Source: Flavobacteriales bacterium (lineage in GTDB: Bacteria; Bacteroidota; Bacteroidia; Flavobacteriales_D; Sanyastnellaceae). Taken from it: a stretch of DNA of 5,926 nucleotides. A model generated the notes under the pieces. That model did not search any database. It was not told the DNA's origin and saw nothing but the letters and a program-made list of their open reading frames with translations. Where the stretch lies: assembly GCA_027488055.1 (NCBI GenBank), contig JAIYCK010000226.1, positions 1 to 5,926 of the forward strand, written 5' to 3'. Shown in pieces: positions 1 to 5,463 of this stretch (position 1 is the first letter of the stretch; every line of letters begins with the position of its first letter). Both the position numbers and the translations under genes were made by a program.

Positions 1-22
1 CTAGATTGACCTTTTGGAGCAT
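1..22 (-). CDS. Possible 5' end of a divergent minus-strand gene (first 7 codons only)
   Basis: On the minus strand an ATG at 22-20 opens a frame reading M-L-Q-K-V-N-L before the window ends. It is preceded by a purine-rich AAGGAAG (32-26), which is a reasonable ribosome-binding sequence at close spacing and stands out because the other genes here lack one. The seven residues loosely recall the N-termini of small Bacteroidota cupin proteins, but that is far too little to assign a family. If real, the gene is divergent from the flavoprotein gene, with about 117 bases between the two starts. It could equally be chance, since only 22 bases can be seen. Confidence 0.25.
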
Positions 23-25
23 CAA

Positions 26-33
26 CTTCCTTC
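26..33 (-). promoter_or_regulatory. Possible ribosome-binding site for the divergent minus-strand start
   Basis: Read on the minus strand the sequence is GAAGGAAG, followed by TTG and then ATG at 22-20. The AGGA core sits 5 bases before the ATG. It is the main reason for proposing the truncated gene at 1-22. Purine-rich stretches are common, so this is weak evidence alone. Confidence 0.22.
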
Positions 34-95
34 AAAACAAGGGCCGAGTCACTCTTACGGCTTTATGCACTTCCAAGTTTCTCCTTCTCTTTTTT

Positions 96-103
96 AAATT
101 TTG
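96..103 (+). promoter_or_regulatory. Possible Bacteroidota-type -7 element upstream of the flavoprotein gene
   Basis: AAATTTTG at 96-103 matches the Bacteroidota -7 consensus TAnnTTTG at five of six fixed positions; the first T is A. Transcription would begin near 107-111, leaving a leader of about 30 bases before the ATG at 140. No good -33 TTTG lies at the usual distance: the nearest candidate is the TTT at 78-80, about 15 bases upstream. A pyrimidine-rich tract covers about 78-95. This is a weak call from consensus and position only. Confidence 0.25.
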
Positions 104-139
104 AGTGCCAATTGCCCTCCTTTTTGCACCTTTGTCCGC

Positions 140-1084
140 ATGAATACGCGAATTACTCAACTTTTTGGCATCGAAAAGCCCATCATTCAAGCGGGCATGA
201 TTTGGTGCAGCGGCTGGGAACTAGCCTCTGCAGTTTCCAATGCAGGTGGACTTGGCATGATCGGATCAGGATCGATGTATCCAGATATTTTGCGCATCCA
301 TTTGGAAAAATGCAAGGCAGCAACCAACCTGCCTTTTGCGGTCAATTTGCCCTTGCTTTACCCACAAATCGAAGATCACATTCAACTCATCATCGATGCG
401 GGAGTGCCCATTGTGTTTACGTCAGCTGGCAATCCCGCCACCTATTGCAAACGCTTCAAGGACGCAGGAATCAAGGTGGTGCACGTGGTCTCGAGCACCA
501 AATTTGCACTAAAAGCTCAGGAAGCTGGTTGCGATGCGGTGGTGGCCGAAGGGTTTGAGGCGGGTGGCCATAATGGGAGAGAGGAAACCACTACCCTCTG
601 CTTAGTGCCGCGCGTGGCAGAAATCCTTGATATTCCTGTAATCGCTGCTGGCGGCATTTACAACGGAGCTACTATGCTTGCTGCATTGGCTATGGGGGCT
701 GATGCGGTGCAAGTAGGAAGTCGATTCGTAGCCAGCCTTGAGTCATCCGCCCATGAGGCTTTCAAGCAGAAAGTTGTTTCTGCCAAAGAGGGTGATACCT
801 TACTTACACTGAAAGAAATCACCCCGGTTCGATTGATCAAAAATGAATTTTACAGTCGCTTGGCTAAGGCCTACGAGCAAGGTGCGAGTCAAGCCGATTT
901 GGTGGAATTATTGGGCCGTGGTAGAGCCAAAAAGGGCATGTTCGAAGGTGATTTAATTGAAGGTGAATTGGAAATTGGACAGGTTTCGGCCAGCCTCGAT
1001 CAGATCCTTCCAGCTGCTGAAATCGTCGATCAGATGATGCGGGAGTGCAAAGCCAGCGCCCTGCACATTCAAAGCCTTTTTTAA
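140..1084 (+). CDS. Flavin-dependent oxidoreductase, nitronate monooxygenase / FabK-like family
   Basis: This is a 314-residue cytoplasmic FMN-dependent TIM-barrel enzyme of the 2-nitropropane dioxygenase-like family, which includes nitronate monooxygenases (oxidative denitrification of alkyl nitronates) and the enoyl-ACP reductase FabK. Visible family signatures are the N-terminal I-T-Q-L-F-G-I-E-K-P-I-I-Q-A-G-M (5-20), S-N-A-G-G-L-G-M-I-G (33-42), A-V-N-L-P (67-71), E-A-G-G-H-N-G (140-146) with the expected catalytic histidine H144, the FMN-phosphate segment P-V-I-A-A-G-G-I (166-173), and Q-V-G-S-R-F (191-196) followed by E-S (201-202). The length suits a complete FabK-like protein. The ATG at 140 is preferred over an in-frame TTG at 101, because homologues begin at about this M-x-x-R-I-T segment and the extra 13 residues look non-conserved. 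There is no clear ribosome-binding site, as is common in this phylum. Sequence alone does not separate nitronate monooxygenase from FabK or another flavin reductase, so no gene symbol is given. The 165-base gap downstream suggests it is transcribed separately from the next gene. Confidence 0.9.
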   Translation: MNTRITQLFGIEKPIIQAGMIWCSGWELASAVSNAGGLGMIGSGSMYPDILRIHLEKCKAATNLPFAVNLPLLYPQIEDHIQLIIDAGVPIVFTSAGNPATYCKRFKDAGIKVVHVVSSTKFALKAQEAGCDAVVAEGFEAGGHNGREETTTLCLVPRVAEILDIPVIAAGGIYNGATMLAALAMGADAVQVGSRFVASLESSAHEAFKQKVVSAKEGDTLLTLKEITPVRLIKNEFYSRLAKAYEQGASQADLVELLGRGRAKKGMFEGDLIEGELEIGQVSASLDQILPAAEIVDQMMRECKASALHIQSLF

Positions 1085-1123
1085 GCAGAACCACCTGATG
1101 CACAACAAGTTTAGCAAAACTAC

Positions 1124-1144
1124 GTTGCTCGGCCGCCAAGCAAC
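1124..1144 (+). other. Small potential stem-loop in the gap after the flavoprotein gene
   Basis: GTTGCT (1124-1129) can pair with AGCAAC (1139-1144) around a nine-base GC-rich loop. An upstream AGCAA (1113-1117) could instead pair with TTGCT (1125-1129), so the two hairpins exclude each other. No T tract follows (the next bases are CCCACAGGAGG), so this is not a convincing intrinsic terminator. It may mark the 3' end of the first transcript, or be chance. Confidence 0.2.
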
Positions 1145-1176
1145 CCCACAGGAGGCAAAGGCGTTTTAATCAAAGA

Positions 1177-1205
1177 TTGTTTACATCCCTATTAGGTTAT
1201 ATTGC
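1177..1205 (+). promoter_or_regulatory. Weak promoter-like sequence upstream of the T9SS cargo gene
   Basis: A TTG at 1177-1179 is followed after 18 bases by TATATTGC (1198-1205), which resembles TAnnTTTG with two mismatches. The spacing fits the Bacteroidota -33/-7 promoter. Transcription would begin near 1210 and give a leader of about 40 bases to the ATG at 1250. It competes with the better -7 match at 1238-1245. Confidence 0.2.
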
Positions 1206-1216
1206 GAATGGGTACC

Positions 1217-1245
1217 TTTACAACTCCCTTACGCTCCTATTTTTG
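1217..1245 (+). promoter_or_regulatory. Perfect TAnnTTTG element immediately before the T9SS cargo start codon
   Basis: TATTTTTG at 1238-1245 matches all six fixed positions of the Bacteroidota -7 element. TTTA at 1217-1220, 17 bases upstream, matches three of four positions of the -33 element TTTG. The G of the -7 element lies only four bases before the ATG at 1250, so transcription from here would begin on or next to the start codon and give a nearly leaderless message. That awkward position is the main reason to doubt it. Confidence 0.3.
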
Positions 1246-1249
1246 CCAC

Positions 1250-3379
1250 ATGACACTGCGAATACACCACACTCTCATCCTTCTCTTGGCAAGCTGCGTG
1301 CTTGACATGGGTCAGGTGTTTGCGCAAATATTACCTCCCCCTGAGATTGGGTGCACACAGGTATTTCCAACAGGCAATGTCGCTATCAATTGGTCAGTCA
1401 TTGACGATCCCAACAATGATTTCGTGCAATACCAATTGTATGAAAGCACACAACCAAATGGCCCATTTAGTTTGTTGACCACCGAAGGAGATATCACCCA
1501 GTTGGACTACACAGACCCGACTGTGCTCGGCAATGCAGGTCCAATGTACTATTTTATCACAACGCTGGATAACCTTGGCGAAAGCACCACAAGCGATACC
1601 ATTTCATCTATCCATCTCAGCGCCACTCCCAGCACTTTACCAATGGGCTACGCAGATCTCGATTGGAATGCCCCTTATGACCAAGAAGCCACTTTACCAG
1701 ATGGTTTGGAATATGAAGTCTGGAAAGAATATCCAGCTGGGACGTGGACCATGGTAGGGACCTTGCCCTATGGAGTGACGACTTGGCAATATGAAATTCA
1801 GCATTGCAATGAATTCCTCAATTTTCAAATCAGACTGCAAATGCCCATTGGATGCAGCTTTGTGAGCAATGTGGCAGGTAATACTTTTTCCGATTTCCAA
1901 CCTCCATTGGTCCCCGAAATCACCAGTATTTCCATCGACCACACCACCAACGACGCTGTGCTTCAGTGGAATCCGAGCTTCAGCGCGGATTGTATTGGCT
2001 ATTTGGTGTATGAATGTGACGGCTCGAATGTCTATTTTTTAGACACCATACACGGCAGAACCAACACGCAATTTGTGGACTTGCTTGTCAATCCCGCTCT
2101 CGGCCCAACCTGCTATTTACTGGCCGCATTTGACTCCTGTTTCTCTGGACTTCCTCCAAGCCCAAATACCAGCACCACAGCCGAGGTATGCAATTGTTCG
2201 GTGTTTTTGCCCAATATCCCATATTCCCTCTGTGATGATCAGGTATCGCTGGAATGGTCGCCTTATATTGGTTGGTCCTTTGGTGTGAGTTATTATAATA
2301 TTTATCACGCGAGCGCACCCGACATTTCAGTGCCTTTCAACACGCTTACCTATCAATTGGTGGATCAAGTGACCGGAGCGCAATTGTATTACGATCATTT
2401 TGGCTTTGACTCCAATGCCTATAATGTGTATTACATCGAAGCGGTGGATACAATTTTTGGTCACACCGCAGTATCCAATTTACAAGCTGTTTTCACCCCT
2501 TATCCTGAACCTCCAGACAAAGTCTATATGGCCTCGGCATCTGTTTTGGACGATACCATGATTGAAGTAAAAACAGCGGTGGGGTTCACGCCTGATCCCC
2601 ATGACTATTTGTTGCAGCGAAAGGATATCAATGGGGGCAATTGGGAGGATATTATTACCTTACAAGGACAATCCATCCACGAAATAACGCTACCCGATGT
2701 GAATGTGAATGCCGATGTGTTCAGTTATACCTATCGTGTAATCTGCGAAAACACATGCGGAGATGTAGTCGACACCACCTTGGAGGCCACAACGATCTTA
2801 GGCAATGGGCTCGCAGATCCGCAACGATTGGTAAACACCGTAGTCTGGACGGAATATGGCGATTGGGAAATTGGCATCTCCAATTATCGCATTTACCGCA
2901 CCATTGGATTGGACGGATCCGAAGAATTATTGGCAACCGTTTCGGCGGGAGCCCGCAGTTATGAAGACGACGTAGCCCATTTGAGCAACGCGCCCGGTGA
3001 ATTCTGTTACCGTGTAGAGGCCCTTGAAATTGGGAATACGCTGTTTGACACCGCCTATACTGCGCGAAGTAATGAGATCTGTTTGTCCCAGCAACCTGTG
3101 ATTTGGATCCCGAATGCATTTGTGATCGATGGCGTCAATCGCACCTTTGGGCCCATTATTCGATTTGCCGATTTCACTCAATATCAGATGGTGATTTTGA
3201 GTCGTTGGGGCGACATCATCTACGAAACGAATGACATCGGAGCTCCTTGGGACGGTACAATGAATGGCACTACGGTGCAAGAAGGGTCATACATCTACTA
3301 CATTGCAGTAAAAGATGGGCAAGGTAAATTATACGAGCATCGTGGATATGTTGTCATGCTCGTAAATCGCGAAAAATAA
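1250..3379 (+). CDS. Secreted multi-module Fn3-like protein with T9SS type B C-terminal sorting domain
   Basis: This 709-residue protein is predicted to be exported by Sec and then across the outer membrane by the type IX secretion system. Residues 1-25 form a signal peptide: a short basic start, hydrophobic T-L-I-L-L-L-A-S-C-V-L, and likely cleavage after V-F-A before Q26. About six fibronectin-III-like beta modules follow, roughly at 28-125, 126-217, 218-315, 318-418, 420-515 and 516-612, recognised by recurring 'W-x-x-x...Y-x-[IVL]-Y' and later 'Y-Y-x-[IV]...' strands. The end (about 617-706) is the gliding-motility-associated / CHU_C type B domain: I-P-N-A-F (620-624), S-R-W-G-D (651-655), W-D-G-T (667-670), G-S-Y-I-Y-Y-I (679-685), then a final H-R-G-Y-V-V-M-L strand. 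The usual T-P-N-G-D-G-x-N-D stretch after I-P-N-A-F is replaced by a shorter V-I-D-G-V-N. The ATG at 1250 is chosen because it puts the signal peptide at the N-terminus; TTG 1202 and ATG 1208 would add 14-16 unlikely residues. No enzymatic domain is visible, so an adhesive or surface role is inferred. coaX begins 4 bases downstream. Confidence 0.9.
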   Translation: MTLRIHHTLILLLASCVLDMGQVFAQILPPPEIGCTQVFPTGNVAINWSVIDDPNNDFVQYQLYESTQPNGPFSLLTTEGDITQLDYTDPTVLGNAGPMYYFITTLDNLGESTTSDTISSIHLSATPSTLPMGYADLDWNAPYDQEATLPDGLEYEVWKEYPAGTWTMVGTLPYGVTTWQYEIQHCNEFLNFQIRLQMPIGCSFVSNVAGNTFSDFQPPLVPEITSISIDHTTNDAVLQWNPSFSADCIGYLVYECDGSNVYFLDTIHGRTNTQFVDLLVNPALGPTCYLLAAFDSCFSGLPPSPNTSTTAEVCNCSVFLPNIPYSLCDDQVSLEWSPYIGWSFGVSYYNIYHASAPDISVPFNTLTYQLVDQVTGAQLYYDHFGFDSNAYNVYYIEAVDTIFGHTAVSNLQAVFTPYPEPPDKVYMASASVLDDTMIEVKTAVGFTPDPHDYLLQRKDINGGNWEDIITLQGQSIHEITLPDVNVNADVFSYTYRVICENTCGDVVDTTLEATTILGNGLADPQRLVNTVVWTEYGDWEIGISNYRIYRTIGLDGSEELLATVSAGARSYEDDVAHLSNAPGEFCYRVEALEIGNTLFDTAYTARSNEICLSQQPVIWIPNAFVIDGVNRTFGPIIRFADFTQYQMVILSRWGDIIYETNDIGAPWDGTMNGTTVQEGSYIYYIAVKDGQGKLYEHRGYVVMLVNREK

Positions 3380-3383
3380 TTGC

Positions 3384-4118
3384 ATGCATCAGACCACTTA
3401 TGCGATAGATCAAGGCAATAGCGTCACCAAAGCCGCCATCTTCGAGGGTTCCGCTCTTATCGATCATCTTCGGGTGCCCAATGGCGAAGAAAGCACTTTG
3501 CTCGAATGGATCATCCTGCACCGCTGCAGAGGGGGCATCGTAAGCAGTGTGCGCGCGGATAGCGGCAAACAATTGCGAGAGGCCTTGGGTGAAAATGCCA
3601 TGGCTATGCACACGCAATTGACAATGCCTTTGGATATAATGTATGCTACTCCATCGACCTTGGGCGTAGATCGTCTAGCCAATGCAGTGGGAGCTTTGAG
3701 CGCGCATGCGGGACCGCACATCCTTGTGATAGATTGCGGCTCATGCTTGACGGTCACTTACCTCGAAAATAGAGCATTGATAGGCGGATCCATATCACCT
3801 GGCATGCGCATGCGTTATGCCGCTCTTGCGCATTTCACAGGAAAGTTGCCTTTGGTAACGCCCCAGATTCAGCCAGTGCAGCTTACAGGCACAGATACAC
3901 AGACCTCCATTCAGAGCGGTGTTCAATTGGGAATGTTGGCCGAAATACAAGAAATAATTCAGGCGTATTGTAGTAAAATCAACCCTTTGCACGTCATTGT
4001 CACTGGTGGAGATGCCTCGTATTTTGTACCGCGGCTGAAAAGCCCCATTTTTGCCGAACCATTTTTAACATTGATGGGCTTACATGAAATTTACCAATTG
4101 CAAATTATACCTTCTTAG
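3384..4118 (+). CDS. coaX: Type III pantothenate kinase
   Basis: CoaX phosphorylates pantothenate with ATP to 4'-phosphopantothenate, the first step of coenzyme A synthesis, in the cytoplasm. The 244-residue protein has the ASKHA-fold signatures of the type III class in order: phosphate-1 motif D9-x-G-N-S-x-x-K16; G-I-V-S-S-V (51-56); L-G-V-D-R-L-A-N-A (93-101); phosphate-2 motif D117-C-G-S-C-L-T (117-123) with the expected catalytic aspartate D117; I-G-G-S-I-S-P-G-M (133-141); K-L-P-L-V (154-158); S-I-Q-S-G-V-Q-L-G (175-183); and V-T-G-G-D-A (206-211). The length is normal for the family. The cysteine in phosphate-2 is common in Bacteroidota homologues as I recall them; serine at 120 replaces the usual threonine conservatively. 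The start is 4 bases after the T9SS cargo stop, with an A-rich rather than Shine-Dalgarno leader. Its last 35 bases overlap the next gene. Type III kinases lack the feedback by coenzyme A known for type I enzymes. The assignment is firm. Confidence 0.95.
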   Translation: MHQTTYAIDQGNSVTKAAIFEGSALIDHLRVPNGEESTLLEWIILHRCRGGIVSSVRADSGKQLREALGENAMAMHTQLTMPLDIMYATPSTLGVDRLANAVGALSAHAGPHILVIDCGSCLTVTYLENRALIGGSISPGMRMRYAALAHFTGKLPLVTPQIQPVQLTGTDTQTSIQSGVQLGMLAEIQEIIQAYCSKINPLHVIVTGGDASYFVPRLKSPIFAEPFLTLMGLHEIYQLQIIPS

Positions 4119-5463
4119 TTGTCTAGTGTGTTTCTTCGCGCATGTACCACTTGTGCATAGCCAAAACAACAACAACAATATCTACACTCGTTTTGGTTTG
4201 GGTTCGCTCGAAATGCAAGCCAATCCGCAGCAGTTTGGCATGGGTGGCACAGGTGTGGCCTCCACTGGACAACACGGCGTGAATTTCCTCAACCCCGCAG
4301 CGCTCAGCTACATTCCACTTACTACTTTGCAAGCAAGCGGTGGGGGTATGTCGGTCAAATACAAGTACAACGATACAGAAGCCAAATATGGCAATGGCTA
4401 TCTCAAAAATGTCGCTTTTGGATTTCGCAAACCTGGCAGTAAATGGGGATTTGCGTTGGGTATGCAACCTTATTCTTTTGTCAATTACGAAGCTTCAAGT
4501 GATGTGGTGGTAAGTGATACATTGAATACTACCTATACCTACTCGGGCAATGGAGGGATGAATAAAGCCACCCTTGGTTTTGGTCGCAAATTCTTTTTTG
4601 GCGGCGATTCTACTGCACGAAAAGAAAAGCATGTTGTTTCATTTGGACTTAACACGCATTATCTATTCGGCACCATTGACCATGCTAGTAAGATTAGTTT
4701 TCCCGACCAAGACAATTACAACTACGGTAAATTCAGTCAGAATCACTTCCTCAATGGATTTCAATTGGAAGCGGGCGTGCTATTCACTTTGCCTATCGTG
4801 CATGTCAAAGATGTAAACAACAAAGTAGTGCGTCGTTCTGATTTGCAGATTGGTATTACCTATGCAGTGCAATCCTCCTTGCACGCCAAATCTGTTTACA
4901 TCGATGAGATTCTCTCAGCCAATTCGACCATCGACTACCCAATTGACACCACATTCATGAATGAAAGTGTTCGTTTCAACTACGACTTGCCACAGCAAAT
5001 TACAGCTGGCCTAGCTTGGAATATATACAATCAAAAATTAGGAAACCTGCAGCTGAACATCGAGTTTATGACGCAAGACTGGTCGTCGTCCAAATTGAAT
5101 TTGGGATCCGACGCCACTTCATCGAATCAACTGAGTGCATCCAACCGTTTGTCAGCCGGAATCGCTTATACACCCGAAAACAGCGCAAATACGAGCACCC
5201 TGCGTCACTGTACCTATCGAGTAGGATATTATCAGGGTCAGACCTATTGGAAGATCGATGGGCAGCAGGTGCACGAGCAAGCGATTACTGCGGGCATTTC
5301 TATACCCATCTTGAAGTCTTTGAACGCCATCAATCTTGGCGCGGCCTACTACACCCTAGGCGAAAGCAATTCAGGCTTGCTGGAGATGTCGGGGGTGGTG
5401 TACCAAGTTGGGTTTACATTTGTACCCCGCGAACCTTGGTTCTTTCAGCGCAAATATGATTAA
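4084..5463 (+). CDS. Outer-membrane beta-barrel protein, FadL/PorV-like, function unknown
   Basis: This is a 459-residue protein predicted to lie in the outer membrane. Residues 1-26 form a signal peptide (M-K-F-T-N-C-K, then a hydrophobic stretch, probable cleavage V-H-S before Q27). The mature N-terminus is a run of five asparagines (28-32), followed by Y-T-R-F-G-L-G-S-L (34-42), F-G-M-G-G-T-G-V-A (51-59) and N-F-L-N-P-A-A-L-S-Y (67-76). That pattern is typical of OmpP1/FadL-like and PorV-like Bacteroidota barrels. The rest alternates amphipathic strands with polar loops, for example G-F-A-L-G-M-Q-P-Y (122-130), L-Q-I-G-I-T-Y-A-V (254-262) and A-I-T-A-G-I-S-I-P-I (400-409), with a late strand V-V-Y-Q-V-G-F-T-F (438-446) and a short tail rich in aromatic and charged residues. 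The ATG lies inside coaX (35-base overlap), and the next methionine would lose the signal peptide, so the overlap is probably real. lptC overlaps its 3' end by 8 bases. This coaX - barrel - lptC order is, as I recall, common in Flavobacteriia. No substrate can be named. Cargo shuttling like PorV, lipid uptake like FadL, or a link to LPS export are all possible. Confidence 0.82.
   Translation: MKFTNCKLYLLSCLVCFFAHVPLVHSQNNNNNIYTRFGLGSLEMQANPQQFGMGGTGVASTGQHGVNFLNPAALSYIPLTTLQASGGGMSVKYKYNDTEAKYGNGYLKNVAFGFRKPGSKWGFALGMQPYSFVNYEASSDVVVSDTLNTTYTYSGNGGMNKATLGFGRKFFFGGDSTARKEKHVVSFGLNTHYLFGTIDHASKISFPDQDNYNYGKFSQNHFLNGFQLEAGVLFTLPIVHVKDVNNKVVRRSDLQIGITYAVQSSLHAKSVYIDEILSANSTIDYPIDTTFMNESVRFNYDLPQQITAGLAWNIYNQKLGNLQLNIEFMTQDWSSSKLNLGSDATSSNQLSASNRLSAGIAYTPENSANTSTLRHCTYRVGYYQGQTYWKIDGQQVHEQAITAGISIPILKSLNAINLGAAYYTLGESNSGLLEMSGVVYQVGFTFVPREPWFFQRKYD
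4165..4178 (+). repeat. Short AAC trinucleotide repeat in the barrel gene
   Basis: Four AAC codons in a row, followed by AAT, encode the five-asparagine run just after the signal-peptide cleavage site. An in-frame change in copy number would only lengthen or shorten a polar linker before the first conserved segment, so it would not switch the gene off. It is too short to assume slippage. Confidence 0.5.

Noticed and set aside
101..139. TTG at 101 as the start of the flavoprotein gene
   Set aside because: It adds 13 residues with no similarity to the family N-terminus; the ATG at 140 begins at the conserved segment.
1150..1155. AGGAGG, a perfect Shine-Dalgarno-like sequence
   Set aside because: No ATG or GTG lies at a usable distance downstream, and it is about 95 bases from the chosen start.
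1202..1249. TTG 1202 or ATG 1208 as the start of the T9SS cargo gene
   Set aside because: Either would push the signal peptide 14-16 residues inward; ATG 1250 gives a normal short n-region.
2721..3119. Long minus-strand open frame (132 codons) opposite the Fn3-like gene
   Set aside because: It lies wholly within a well-supported plus-strand gene, is rich in R, C and H as antisense frames often are, and shows no domain.
3464..3757. Minus-strand open frame opposite coaX
   Set aside because: It is antisense to conserved CoaX motifs, which explains its openness; it has no recognisable product.
3803..3812. Ten-base palindrome CATGCGCATG
   Set aside because: It encodes the conserved S-P-G-M-R-M-R segment of CoaX, so coding constraint explains it and a regulatory site is not needed.
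4046..4053. CATTTTTG as an internal -7 element for the barrel gene
   Set aside because: It has one mismatch, lies in coding sequence, has no convincing -33 element, and the tight gene spacing already suggests co-transcription.
4084..5463. The barrel as a PorP/SprF-family partner of the T9SS type B cargo protein
   Set aside because: PorP/SprF proteins start after the signal peptide with a Q-D-P-x-F-S-Q-Y-x-x-x-P-x-x-x-N-P-A-x-x-G type sequence. Here the pattern is Y-T-R-F-G-L-G and F-G-M-G-G-T-G, and the two genes are separated by coaX.
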